From: Shewanella decolorationis S12
Lineage (GTDB): Bacteria; Pseudomonadota; Gammaproteobacteria; Enterobacterales; Shewanellaceae
Length of the DNA stretch: 64,000 nt
NCBI RefSeq assembly: GCF_000485795.1
Contig: NZ_AXZL01000073.1
Coordinates: 62,001-126,000 of the forward strand
Direction: 5' to 3'
Both the position numbers and the translations under genes were made by a program. Position 1 is the stretch's first letter, and each line of letters opens with the position of its first letter. A model generated the notes under the pieces. The model was not told where the DNA came from. It made no database searches and was given only the letters and a program-made list of their open reading frames with translations. This document shows, in pieces, positions 19,172-28,039 of the stretch.

Positions 19172-19915
19172 ATGAAAATCGCCCTTTTCATCCCGTGTCT
19201 TGTTAACCAAATGATGCCAGATGTCGCAATCGCAACACTGGAATTACTGGAAAAACTCGGACACCAAGTGATTCTACCCGCAGGCCAAACTTGCTGTGGC
19301 CAACCTATGACCAACTCGGGTTGCTTTGATGCAGCACGCAGTACTACCTTGAAATTACTTAATGCTTTCAAGGGTGTGGAATGTGATGCCATTGTTTGCC
19401 CTGCTGCCTCTTGTTTAGTGGCCGCCAAAGAAAACTTCCACGAATTTGATAACAGCCCAGAAGCACAAGCCGTTATCGACAAACTCTATGAGCTGACCGA
19501 GTTCCTCCACGATATCGCCCCCATTCCCGCCTTTAACAAGCCTTTTGCCCATAAGATCAGCCTACAACTCAGCTGCCACGGCATTCGTATGCTCAGTCTT
19601 GCCACGCCAAGCGAGCAAATGGGCCCGCGATTCAACAAAGTTGAAGCCGTGCTCGCCAATATCGCCGGAATCGACATTGTCTATCCAGACCGTCGCGATG
19701 AATGTTGTGGCTTTGGTGGTACTTTTGCCGTTGATGAAGGCGCCGTATCCGCCAAGATGGGTAAAGACAAGGCCCAAGCCCACGCGGCAACAGGCGCGCA
19801 ATATGTGGTTGGCTTCGACCCTTCATGCCTATTACACCTCGATGGCATGATCCGCAGACAACAATTGCCAATTGAAATTCGCCACATAGCGCAAGTGCTT
19901 AACGCCGCGCTCTAG
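19172..19915 (+). CDS. lldE: L-lactate dehydrogenase complex subunit LldE (LutA family)
   Basis: The 247-residue protein with two cysteine-rich CCG domains is one subunit of the LldEFG (LutABC) L-lactate oxidising complex. The first pair is in AGQTCCGQPMTNSG (about residue 40) and the second in RRDECCGFGGTFAV (about residue 177); these domains bind Fe-S or heterodisulfide-type centres in relatives. It is the first gene of lldE-lldF-lldG, with a 10-base gap to lldF. Electrons are expected to pass to the quinone pool. Confidence 0.93.
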   Translation: MKIALFIPCLVNQMMPDVAIATLELLEKLGHQVILPAGQTCCGQPMTNSGCFDAARSTTLKLLNAFKGVECDAIVCPAASCLVAAKENFHEFDNSPEAQAVIDKLYELTEFLHDIAPIPAFNKPFAHKISLQLSCHGIRMLSLATPSEQMGPRFNKVEAVLANIAGIDIVYPDRRDECCGFGGTFAVDEGAVSAKMGKDKAQAHAATGAQYVVGFDPSCLLHLDGMIRRQQLPIEIRHIAQVLNAAL

Positions 19916-19925
19916 GAGACCCACT

Positions 19926-21320
19926 ATGGCATATCAACATAATCACGAGGCAACGGGTTCGCAGGTTCACGCCCACAAGGCAGATATTTTCTGCCGTGAT
20001 GAAACCCGTGTTGACTGGCACTCAAAGGCCCTTTGGGTGCTGCGCGAAAAACGTGACCGCGCCGCAGGCAGCTTACCCGAGTGGGAACAACTGCGTCAGT
20101 TAGGCTCCGAAATCAAACTGCATACCTTAACCAACCTTGCACAATACCTTGAAACCTTTGAGCAAAACTGTCTTGCAAACGGTATCAAAGTGCACTGGGC
20201 AAAGGACGGTGCCGAGCACAACCGTATTGTGCACGACATCTTATCTAGCCATAAAGTGAAGAAGTTAGTTAAGTCTAAGTCCATGCTTACCGAGGAATGT
20301 CACCTCAATCCTTACTTAGAGCAACGCGGGATTGAAGTTATCGACACCGACTTGGGCGAGCGGATTATTCAGCTCGCGAAAATGCCGCCTTCGCACATTG
20401 TGGTGCCCGCTATCCACATGAAAAAAGAAGAAGTCGGAGACCTCTTCCATGAGAAACTCGGCACTAAAGCGGGGGCAGCAGATCCCTTGTATTTAACCCG
20501 TGCCGCCCGTGCTCACCTGCGTGAGCAGTTCCTCAGCGCCGATGCCGCCATGACAGGGGTAAACATGGCGATTGCCGATAAGGGCGCCGTGGTCGTTTGT
20601 ACCAACGAAGGTAACGCCGATATGGGCGCTAACCTGCCCAAGTTGCAGTTGCATTCAATGGGGATCGACAAAATTGTCCCCGATATCGACAGCGCCGCCG
20701 TGTTACTGCGCACCCTAGCGCGTAACGCGACCGGTCAACCCGTCACTACATATAGCGCCTTCTACCGTGGACCCCAGGTCGATGGAGAGATGCATGTAAT
20801 CATCGTCGATAATGGCCGCACCGAGATGATGAAGGATAAAATTCTTGCCGAATCATTGAAATGTATTCGTTGCGGCGGTTGTTTAAATACTTGTCCTGTG
20901 TATCGCCGCTCTGGTGGTTACAGCTACAACTACACTATTCCCGGCCCGATTGGGATTGCCGTAGGTGCCAAGCATGACGATACCAACTCCATCGCTTGGG
21001 CTTGTACCCTGTGTGGCAGCTGTACCTATGTCTGCCCGACCAAGGTGCCGCTCGATAAGATTATTCACCACCACAGACGCCTTAAGGCCGAAGCCGGACA
21101 ACTCCCTTACGGCAAAAACGGCTATATGCCATTAGTGGGTAAATTTATGGCAAGCACGACTCTGCTCAATTGCTCAATGGGCGCAGCCCGAACTGCACTG
21201 CGCATTCTGCCCGGTAGTCTGCTCAAGCCCTTTAGCGGCGCCTGGGGTAAATACCGTGAACTGCCCGTCGCCCCCAACTCCAGCTTCGAAGCTTGGTTTA
21301 AGAAACACAGGAGCCTATAA
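19926..21320 (+). CDS. lldF: L-lactate dehydrogenase iron-sulfur subunit LldF (LutB family)
   Basis: The 464-residue subunit has an N-terminal LUD domain (about 60-290; VNMAIADKGAVVVCTNEGNAD) and two ferredoxin-type 4Fe-4S motifs, CIRCGGCLNTCP near 313 and CTLCGSCTYVCP near 360, followed by a C-terminal LutB-specific tail. The ATG at 19926 follows taggagaccc. The spacing to lldE (10 bases) and lldG (1 base) indicates a tight operon and a stable complex. Confidence 0.94.
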   Translation: MAYQHNHEATGSQVHAHKADIFCRDETRVDWHSKALWVLREKRDRAAGSLPEWEQLRQLGSEIKLHTLTNLAQYLETFEQNCLANGIKVHWAKDGAEHNRIVHDILSSHKVKKLVKSKSMLTEECHLNPYLEQRGIEVIDTDLGERIIQLAKMPPSHIVVPAIHMKKEEVGDLFHEKLGTKAGAADPLYLTRAARAHLREQFLSADAAMTGVNMAIADKGAVVVCTNEGNADMGANLPKLQLHSMGIDKIVPDIDSAAVLLRTLARNATGQPVTTYSAFYRGPQVDGEMHVIIVDNGRTEMMKDKILAESLKCIRCGGCLNTCPVYRRSGGYSYNYTIPGPIGIAVGAKHDDTNSIAWACTLCGSCTYVCPTKVPLDKIIHHHRRLKAEAGQLPYGKNGYMPLVGKFMASTTLLNCSMGAARTALRILPGSLLKPFSGAWGKYRELPVAPNSSFEAWFKKHRSL

Positions 21321-21321
21321 G

Positions 21322-21891
21322 ATGTCTAGTAAGCACGAAATTCTCAATGCGCTCAAACTGTCGGCTTTAACAAACCATCCAATGCCAAGCATCGATGTCG
21401 CCCCGAGGGTAGAAGATCTGGTTGGCCAGTTTGAAACCAATCTTAAAACAGTGGCGGGTACACTTCACCGCGAAGGCGGTCTTGCGGCACTGCAAGCCAA
21501 GGTGGATGAGCTTCTCGCCCAAGGCTTACAAGTCATCTCACTCGTTGAAGGCATCACAGCAAACCGTGATGTGCCACCCACAGCCCATGAACTTAGGGAT
21601 ATCGATTATGCGGTGATCCCTGGGGATATTGGTGTTGCCGAAAATGGTGCCATTTGGGTAAACAATAAGAACTTAGGCCACAGAGTAACGCCTTTTATCT
21701 GTGAAAACCTGATCTTAGCCCTGCCAACCAATAAGATTGTGCCAAACATGCACCAAGCGGCAAAAGACATCACGCTAGCCTCAGGTGAGTTTGGTGTGTT
21801 TATCGCAGGCCCCTCAAAAACCGCCGATATCGAGCAAGCCTTAGTCGTCGGTGCCCACGGTGCCTGTAGCTTGAACGTGTATTTGCTGTAA
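21322..21891 (+). CDS. lldG: L-lactate dehydrogenase complex subunit LldG (LutC family)
   Basis: The 189-residue LUD-domain protein completes the L-lactate utilisation complex. The LutC family is shown by LRDIDYAVIPGDIGVAENGAIWV and HQAAKDITLASGEFGVFIAGPSKTADIEQALVVGAHG. The ATG at 21322 lies one base after the lldF stop, with aggag at 21309-21313. An upstream in-frame start inside lldF would add 22 residues unlike the family. Confidence 0.93.
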   Translation: MSSKHEILNALKLSALTNHPMPSIDVAPRVEDLVGQFETNLKTVAGTLHREGGLAALQAKVDELLAQGLQVISLVEGITANRDVPPTAHELRDIDYAVIPGDIGVAENGAIWVNNKNLGHRVTPFICENLILALPTNKIVPNMHQAAKDITLASGEFGVFIAGPSKTADIEQALVVGAHGACSLNVYLL

Positions 21892-21946
21892 TGCCTCAAG
21901 ATTTAATGTAACCAAGAAAACGCAAAGGTTACGGGACAATCGAAAC

Positions 21947-21977
21947 AAGAAAGCCGACCTTCATTGGCGGCTTTCTT
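21947..21977 (+). terminator. Terminator of the lldEFG operon
   Basis: The 10-base-pair stem AAGAAAGCCG/CGGCTTTCTT (21947-21956 with 21968-21977) has an 11-base loop and T-rich 3' flank (TTATTTAAA). It begins about 55 bases after the lldG stop. Confidence 0.85.
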
Positions 21978-22339
21978 ATTTAAAATTTAGCATGACGATA
22001 TTTGAACAATTTGATTTATAAGGATTAATAATCTAAAGGTACAGGCTTGCCATGGCCTTCGCTCGCCGACTAGGTGAATAGAGCAATCTAGGATTTTTAA
22101 GCTTATGAACGAGAGCCATGGTCGTTATCACGTATCCCTGCATTGGTACGACATTCAGGCGCCTACTCTTTGATAAGCGCCGCAGCCAAAGCAATAGCTA
22201 GTGATAAGCAAGGGATCTTTATCAAGTCGCTTTAACCAAGTGCGATAGCGTAATACTGAGGATGCCTTGCGAGTATTCTCGACGCGGCTGGTCGTATTCT
22301 CGACTATATCTATTTGGCATTTATAGTAAAGGTGAGTAA
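21978..22339. other. Gene-free spacer before the AAA ATPase gene, with a 21-bp-spaced repeat
   Basis: About 360 bases hold no supported gene. GTATTCTCGAC occurs at 22273-22283 and again at 22294-22304, a 21-base period (two helical turns) in the 70 bases before the AAA ATPase start. This placement suggests a tandem operator or another protein-binding site. The rest shows no clear structure; it may be residue from loss or replacement of genes at this locus. Confidence 0.5.
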
Positions 22340-23518
22340 ATGAACGAAGTATTACTACAAATAAAGGCGCTCACCAATAGTGATCCTTTGTTGACAGCTG
22401 TCATTGTCGGAGTATTAACATTTACGTTAATTGGACTCGTAGGCTACATACTAAAAGATGTTCCCGCGAAACTGTTAAGTTGGCTCAGTAGCCTGCTATT
22501 TGTGCGGCTCACTATAGACGATAGCCATCAGGCACGCACAGAGATATTCAATAAGCTGTCCTTTTTGATCAGTAATACTACCATTCCGTTTTTTTCACGC
22601 TCTATCTCTGAGGCTGTGTACTTTGACTATGGTGTGAACTACGACGGGCGTGTCAGTGTTAAGTCTATTGGCTACGGTATGCACCTGTTTAAATACGATG
22701 GCTGTTTTATGTTGGCAACCCGCACTAAGGTCGATAGTACGATGGCATACGATTCTATTACTGTAAGCGCACCATGGTGGGCAAAAGATAAACTTCATCG
22801 TTTTTTAGAAGTTACTCGTGGAGACATCTCTACTGAGCCGAAAGTGAATATTTTCGAAGAAACCGAATGGTGTCGCTATGGCACATTGAAATCATCGGGG
22901 TTTAGTGACTTAGTGCTAGATGAAGGGTTTAAGCAGGAGTTGATGAGGGAAGTTGATAACTTCGCAAGTCGGGGAAAATCGGTTGTCAGTAAGCTAACCA
23001 TACTGCTACATGGAAAAACGGGCACGGGTAAGACGGGTATCGCGAGGGCCTTAGCGGTTGAGTATCATCGCGATCTTTACATATTAAATCTATCGACTGT
23101 CAATGATGCCACTATTCATAAAGCAATTAGAAAGGTAGCGCCCGGAGCGATGTTGTTAATAGAGGACTGTGATTGTGTAAAGGCTACGGTATCACGTGCA
23201 GCTGAAAGCAATGTCGACAACCCACCACTCACTTTAGGTGGCGTACTAAACGCGTTAGACGGGATCATTCCTCTTGATGACTGCCTAGTCATAATGACCA
23301 CAAATCATCTTGATCATCTTGACCCAGCGTTGATACGTAAAGGTCGTGTAGATGTCAGTATGGAAGTACCACTGATCAGTGCAAAGCAAGTTAATGAGGA
23401 CTACTTTGAGCGTTTTGGCGCAGTGCTGAATAGAACTGAGCCATTGTTAGGTTGTGAAGTCTATGAACTCCATCGCAGAGCGAAGTTAAGATATGGCCGT
23501 GTCCATCATTCAATGTGA
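22340..23518 (+). CDS. BCS1-like membrane-anchored AAA ATPase
   Basis: The 392-residue protein has an N-terminal transmembrane segment (about 17-38), a middle domain of about 150 residues without familiar motifs, and a C-terminal AAA ATPase domain. Walker A is GKTGTGKT at 225-232, Walker B MLLIEDCD at 271-278, sensor-1 asparagine in TTNHLDHLDPALIRKGRVD at about 322. That last block, with a single transmembrane anchor, is characteristic of the BCS1 family, which in mitochondria translocates the folded Rieske protein. The C-terminal lid is short. Bacterial BCS1-like proteins are scattered and of mostly unknown function. A ribosome binding site (aaaggtgag) is present. Its isolation between conserved gene blocks suggests an acquired gene; function is not assigned. 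Confidence 0.75.
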   Translation: MNEVLLQIKALTNSDPLLTAVIVGVLTFTLIGLVGYILKDVPAKLLSWLSSLLFVRLTIDDSHQARTEIFNKLSFLISNTTIPFFSRSISEAVYFDYGVNYDGRVSVKSIGYGMHLFKYDGCFMLATRTKVDSTMAYDSITVSAPWWAKDKLHRFLEVTRGDISTEPKVNIFEETEWCRYGTLKSSGFSDLVLDEGFKQELMREVDNFASRGKSVVSKLTILLHGKTGTGKTGIARALAVEYHRDLYILNLSTVNDATIHKAIRKVAPGAMLLIEDCDCVKATVSRAAESNVDNPPLTLGGVLNALDGIIPLDDCLVIMTTNHLDHLDPALIRKGRVDVSMEVPLISAKQVNEDYFERFGAVLNRTEPLLGCEVYELHRRAKLRYGRVHHSM

Positions 23519-23787
23519 TTTCAGTAAAAATCTGGCCATCCATTTTAGATCAACAACATATGCACTTTTGGTTTGTCTACAACTTGTACGTGTTAAATGA
23601 GAGTAATCAAAAGTTAAAGGGCGAAAGCTGAGGCATAAATTTGAGCTAACTCATTAAAATATTGGTGTATTTAAAACATATTAACCCAATAACACAAATG
23701 GGCAGTGTTGGTTTAGATAAACAGGATTACTGTGAGTTGCAGGACATGACATCCCATGTTGAGATTGGCCAGTCAATAATTGATTTT
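23519..23787. other. AT-rich spacer with left copy of a ~42-bp direct repeat
   Basis: The spacer is AT-rich and contains the left copy (23542-23583) of a repeat whose right copy is at 24374-24416. A 61-codon open frame starting at 23662 has no ribosome binding site and overlaps the following leftward gene, so I do not call it. Confidence 0.5.
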
Positions 23788-24416
23788 TTATTTTTTATAA
23801 GGGAACAACCAAGTGTTCTTGGGCGTTTTTATATTTGGGTTAACTAACCGCAATGCATCGTATAGTTCGCTTCGCTTATATGGATAGTTAGGGCTCAATA
23901 ACACTGATGAACCATTACTCATTTTCACTAAAATAAGGCTAGCGTTTGATCCTATATCTGTGCTGTGCTCAATTTCAATAATATCTTGTGGATTTACGCT
24001 AAACGTCCATTCTTTAAAAGTAGGGTGAAATGAGCTGAACTCGGAGTTTGTCAGCTTGATATAAAATTTCGCAGGATGAGTAAGCAACCATGCTACTAGC
24101 GATAACAGGGCAAGCTCAGAAACCACAACAATATATTTTGCGTAATACAAAAACTCGTTATAAAAAGGATTACTTTTGGGAATCAATATCAAAAAAAGCC
24201 AGAAGATAACGGGCAAAAAAAGCATATTAAAAGCGAGAATTTTGGCTTGTTGTTTTCTGTTTCTTTCATAATAGAAAAATGTGCGTGTAATATTCATATA
24301 ATTAACGCCTAGATTCAGTGCGACAATCACCGCAGTTGGTTGACGTTATCACCCGCACCTTCTTCTGCTGGCGATTTTAAATCAACAACATAATGCACTT
24401 TCAATTTTCATACAAC
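23542..24416. repeat. Imperfect direct repeat flanking an AT-rich gene
   Basis: The two copies, 23542-23583 and 24374-24416, share ATTTTA, ATCAACAACATA, TGCACTTT and, less perfectly, TTT..ACAAC in the same order; the right copy has one extra base in the middle. They bracket the 24297-23788 gene almost exactly. This could mark a past insertion or excision by recombination, or duplicated 3' ends of neighbouring genes. No integrase or transposase is nearby. Confidence 0.6.
23788..24297 (-). CDS. Hypothetical two-TM membrane protein with cytoplasmic PH-like tail
   Basis: The product has about 169 residues from the ATG at 24297 (MNITRTFFYYER); the frame is open 11 codons further. Two hydrophobic helices (about 20-42 and 54-78) are followed by a soluble beta-rich tail of about 90 residues (KFYIKLTNSEF...SLILVKMSNGSSVLLSP) that resembles small bacterial PH-like domains in pattern only. 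Four 60-base lines counted by hand (from 23941, 24001, 24121 and 24181) give roughly 28-40% G+C, against above 60% in two lactate-operon lines, which suggests recent acquisition. The ribosome binding site is weak. Function unknown. Confidence 0.6.
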   Translation of the reverse strand: MNITRTFFYYERNRKQQAKILAFNMLFLPVIFWLFLILIPKSNPFYNEFLYYAKYIVVVSELALLSLVAWLLTHPAKFYIKLTNSEFSSFHPTFKEWTFSVNPQDIIEIEHSTDIGSNASLILVKMSNGSSVLLSPNYPYKRSELYDALRLVNPNIKTPKNTWLFPYKK

Positions 24417-24470
24417 ACGCTCAGATTAAAATGGTTTATTAAACGATCGGTTGGGTAAATTGCGTATATA

Positions 24471-24506
24471 AAAAATGGCAGAGAAAATTTCTTCTCCGCC
24501 ATTTTT
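24471..24506. terminator. Bidirectional terminator between accessory segment and exported-protein gene
   Basis: The outer stem AAAAATGGC/GCCATTTTT (24471-24479 with 24498-24506) continues as a paired AGAGAA/TTCTCC-like inner part. A and T tracts on both sides allow termination either way. It should end the leftward gene whose stop is at 24543. Confidence 0.8.
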
Positions 24507-24542
24507 ATGAAAAAGCTCAATAGATGTTTCTACAACAATCCA

Positions 24543-26054
24543 CTACATAAAGGCCTTAGTAAAAGCTTCCTTCGATTGGCGAATATAATTGCGTGCACTT
24601 TGGGCATGTTGCTCCCAAACCGCCCTATCGCTGGGGTCAGTGAAGGGGTTTTGCTCGGCGGCAATAGAGCGCTCAAAGCGATCGTAGAAGGTTAACATCG
24701 CTGAGGTGATTTGATTAAAACGCTCTTTAAACTCCTGAAACTCATCCATTTTTTCAGTCGTTTTAATCATGTACTGCACTAACTCAGCATTACTATTTGA
24801 GGCAAGTAAAGCTTCGGCCTTGGCGCTGATATTGGCATTCACGTCGGCCATGATTTGCGCTCGAGTCTGCTCATCTTTACTCATGACCTTACTGTAATTT
24901 TCGGGTGTACGGGCTATGCTAGCGTGTTGCAGATAGCTACGCAGATGCTTATCTAAATCCTTACGGAAAGCATCTAAGTTCTTCTGCATACTCACTAAAT
25001 CGTTATCGAGCGCCGTAACCTGTTGCAGCTCTTTTTCGATCTCAGACATAAAGCGTTCGGCCTGCTGATAAATCTTCAGGCCGTTTTCCTCGGCAAATTT
25101 TTTATCACTACGGCTTAAGTCGCTATTGTCATAGTTTGAGCGGTCAAAGGTGGCCGCAAGGAAGGATTTAAAGGGTTCAGCAAATGCCGAATAAGCGCCC
25201 GCACTCACCACATTTAAGGTGGCCGTGGCTAAGTCACCGAAGGGCTTGACCATAGAGCCTAAACGCGCCTGTTGAATCGGCGATGCCACCCGCTTAGCAT
25301 CGGTCAAGACTGACCTAAAAGTGTTATAACCCAATGGGTTAGACATTTTGTTACGCTCAGAGGTCGCCAATACAAAGGTGATACTTGAGTAAATCGCATT
25401 GGAATATTCAAGGTATTGTCTTTGGCTTTCGAGCTGGGCGGCGTAGTTTTTACCTAAGGTCCTAAAGGATTCGGCCTGAACCTCGTAGTTTTTGTCTTCT
25501 TTAAGCTTATCTAAAATGCCGCCAATGATTTTTTGCTCGTTTTTTTGCAGCGCAATATCGAGGCGAATTTTATCTAGGGTTAAGTCATCCAAACTGATGG
25601 GGCCATTAATGGCTTCGATATCGAGGCGAATATATTGGCGGCTAGGGTCGTCAATCGACACCCTGTGGGCCAAGTATTCTGTCGTATTGGGCGTGATATC
25701 AATCAGCGCCACATGTTGCCATTGGGCATCCAGCTTTAATACCGGTGATGTGAGTACATTAATCCGATATTGGGTTTGGATATTTTGAGTCTTGACCCAA
25801 AACTCTAACAGGCCCGCTTCGGATACAGGAAATTTACTGACGATACTGCTATTGCCTTCGGCACATAATAATGCGCTCTCACCACTGTGGGGCTCAGCGC
25901 CCTCAAATTGGCAGCCCATGATCCAAGACCAAGGTTGAGATAAGCGGTTACCCTCAAAATCGCTAGCAAACACTAGCTCATTATCCTTGGCACTGGCATT
26001 AACACTGGTTAACACGCCAAACAACAGCATTGAGATAACAACAGCGGTGCGCAT
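24543..26054 (-). CDS. Large exported protein of unknown function (beta domain plus long helical region)
   Basis: The product has 503 residues from the ATG at 26054, which follows tgaggc; nine more codons are open upstream. A typical signal peptide covers residues 1-22 (MRTAVVISMLLFG...NASA). Residues about 25-165 look like a beta-sandwich or jelly-roll module (LVFASDFEGN, LLEFWVKTQN, YIRLDIEAINGPISLDDLTLDKI), as in carbohydrate-binding or cell-surface modules. The remainder is strongly helical with coiled-coil character (FMSEIEKELQQVTALDNDLVSMQ; KTTEKMDEFQEFKERFN). I recognise no enzyme motif. It is probably periplasmic or surface-exposed, and monocistronic. Confidence 0.7.
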   Translation of the reverse strand: MRTAVVISMLLFGVLTSVNASAKDNELVFASDFEGNRLSQPWSWIMGCQFEGAEPHSGESALLCAEGNSSIVSKFPVSEAGLLEFWVKTQNIQTQYRINVLTSPVLKLDAQWQHVALIDITPNTTEYLAHRVSIDDPSRQYIRLDIEAINGPISLDDLTLDKIRLDIALQKNEQKIIGGILDKLKEDKNYEVQAESFRTLGKNYAAQLESQRQYLEYSNAIYSSITFVLATSERNKMSNPLGYNTFRSVLTDAKRVASPIQQARLGSMVKPFGDLATATLNVVSAGAYSAFAEPFKSFLAATFDRSNYDNSDLSRSDKKFAEENGLKIYQQAERFMSEIEKELQQVTALDNDLVSMQKNLDAFRKDLDKHLRSYLQHASIARTPENYSKVMSKDEQTRAQIMADVNANISAKAEALLASNSNAELVQYMIKTTEKMDEFQEFKERFNQITSAMLTFYDRFERSIAAEQNPFTDPSDRAVWEQHAQSARNYIRQSKEAFTKAFM

Positions 26055-26272
26055 AAGAGCCTCATAAAACATATATATCAACGACCAAGCCTAAAAAGGC
26101 CAGAATTCTATCCTATCCACACGCTTTTACGGTCAGTCGCTAGCGGTATTTTATCGATAAAACACAGGCTAAAAACTGCGCTAATTTTAAGCTGGGATTA
26201 AACCAGCGAAATGTATCAGAGCGCATGCCGACACGCTAGTACTTAGACGGTCTCAAGCGTAAAGATAATGAC

Positions 26273-27619
26273 TTAGGATTTAATCTTGAGCTGGCCCATC
26301 GCAATAAACATCCAAATCACCAGCATTGTGCTACAGGTCGCGAGCGACACCCACACGCCAATCACGCCAAAAGCCCAAGCAAAACAATAGATAATTGCGG
26401 CAATCAGTATGAGTTTTGCGCCAGTTAAAATCGATGCCTGTTTAGAACAATTAATCGCTTGGAAGAAACTGGCGCCCACAAGAATCAAACCTTCCATCGG
26501 TAAGCCCCAGAAATACCATCGCATGCCTTCAATCGCCACCGGCGTTAAGCCTGGGTTGTCACCGGCAAAAAGGTACACCAACCATTCAGGGCGGGAATAA
26601 ATCAACACTAAGCCAAATGCAGCGGTAAGTAAGGTCATGCCAAAGGCGATATTGCGAGCCTGTTTAACCCTATCGAAGCGCCCTGCCCCTGCATTAAAGC
26701 TGTAAATAGGTTGGGTACCGAGGGCAATGCCTTCAAAAATCAAATAGAAAAACGCTTCGGTGTAACTCACCACCCCGTATGCTGCCACATGCAAAGGGCC
26801 ACCAACCCATAAAAAGGCGGTGTTATGTAGAGTCAATACAATCGACAGATACAGATTCATTAAAAAACTTGGCAAACCAACACGGGCGATATTGACGCAG
26901 TTATCAAGCTTAAGCTTCATCTGCTCAAGATTGATTTTGAGCTGAGTGCGCGCTCCGAAAAAATGCTGTAAACAGAGTAAGCCTGTGACGGCCTGGGACA
27001 ACATGGTGGCAATCGCCGCCCCAGCCAAACCAAAGGGAAACACCACAATAAACAGCCAATCTAAAAAGGTGTTCAGCACGCCACCTAAGATCAGCACAAA
27101 GGTCACCATAGATGGACGACCATCGTTACGCAGCAAGGTGGTGAATGCCATTGAAATAATAGGGAAATGACATAAAGCAAAATACCAGAACAGGTATTCG
27201 TTAGCGTTTTCGAGTATCTCCCCCTCGGCGCCGAGGGCAATTAAAATATCCCGAGAAAATATCCCGCCGACTAAGGCAAAAAATGCCCCCGCCAGTAAAC
27301 ACAAACTAAAGGCATTGCCGAGCAACTTACGCGCCTTGGCGACATTACCTTGCCCTAAGTTAATCGAGACTAAGGCCGCGCTGCCCATGCCTATCATGGC
27401 GCCGACGGCATAGAGAATCGCGCCCACGGGATAGGCCAGCATCATGCCCGCCAGCCCGGTTTCGCCGAGATAATGGCCAACGAAAATACCGTCTATGGTG
27501 ACATAAACCCCAGTCACCAGCATGGAGGCGATCGTTGGAATGGTATAGCGCCAGAAGAGCTTAGCAATTGGCTCTTGCAGCAGGCGTTGATCCGTTGCGC
27601 TATGGGAAATTGCAGTCAT
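26273..27619 (-). CDS. MATE family multidrug/sodium antiporter
   Basis: The 448-residue protein with 12 predicted transmembrane helices belongs to the MATE family of drug efflux pumps (MepA-like branch). The two homologous halves are visible, with PIAKLFWRYTIPTIASMLVTGVY at the start of the first and IARVGLPSFLMNLYLSIVL at the start of the second. Export of cationic drugs or metabolites coupled to sodium or protons is the family role; the substrate is unknown. No regulator gene is adjacent. The nearest gene downstream ends at an independent terminator, so the gene is probably monocistronic. Confidence 0.88.
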   Translation of the reverse strand: MTAISHSATDQRLLQEPIAKLFWRYTIPTIASMLVTGVYVTIDGIFVGHYLGETGLAGMMLAYPVGAILYAVGAMIGMGSAALVSINLGQGNVAKARKLLGNAFSLCLLAGAFFALVGGIFSRDILIALGAEGEILENANEYLFWYFALCHFPIISMAFTTLLRNDGRPSMVTFVLILGGVLNTFLDWLFIVVFPFGLAGAAIATMLSQAVTGLLCLQHFFGARTQLKINLEQMKLKLDNCVNIARVGLPSFLMNLYLSIVLTLHNTAFLWVGGPLHVAAYGVVSYTEAFFYLIFEGIALGTQPIYSFNAGAGRFDRVKQARNIAFGMTLLTAAFGLVLIYSRPEWLVYLFAGDNPGLTPVAIEGMRWYFWGLPMEGLILVGASFFQAINCSKQASILTGAKLILIAAIIYCFAWAFGVIGVWVSLATCSTMLVIWMFIAMGQLKIKS

Positions 27620-28039
27620 AACCTAATCTCATAAAAATAAAGGCAGGGCGCACGCAGACTTTAGTTCTAATACTCAGAAACAAATAAATAAAGGATGAAC
27701 AAAATTGCGGCAGTGGATTGTACCTAAATTTTGCCTTAATACCAAAGGGATTGAATGAGGTGGATTTTTAACAAAAACTAATCAGCACAATGCCTTACTG
27801 CTAGTACACATTTATTCCGTGATTACAACAAGCTAGCATCACTCAATAACAGATGTGGCGAAACTCATCATTTTTCACTACTTTTTTGGTATTTAACCCT
27901 TAATTAGGTAAAGTGTAGGCTTATATTGCCCGAAATCGGTTAATTACCTGGGCATTATTTGCCTAAACAATTGAGTTAACCATTTAATTAATAATGAATT
28001 AGTGGAATTAAATTCAATAACAATAATAAAGGGAAGGAC
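27620..28039. promoter_or_regulatory. Divergent spacer between the MATE and peptide-transporter genes
   Basis: About 420 AT-rich bases contain promoters for the leftward MATE gene and the rightward POT gene. A near-palindrome GGTTAATTACC lies at about 27938-27948. No CRP-type GTGA-N6-TCAC palindrome and no open frame is seen. The POT gene has a good ribosome binding site (gggaagga). Confidence 0.35.

Noticed and set aside
16005..21891. Lactate cluster as a novel system
   Set aside because: All members match the known Dld-II and LldEFG/LutABC enzymes, so it is a described system; only its regulation is notable.
23662..23847. 61-codon rightward open frame overlapping the AT-rich membrane-protein gene
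   Set aside because: Lacks a ribosome binding site, overlaps the end of the opposite-strand gene, and lies in AT-rich DNA where chance frames are short but common.
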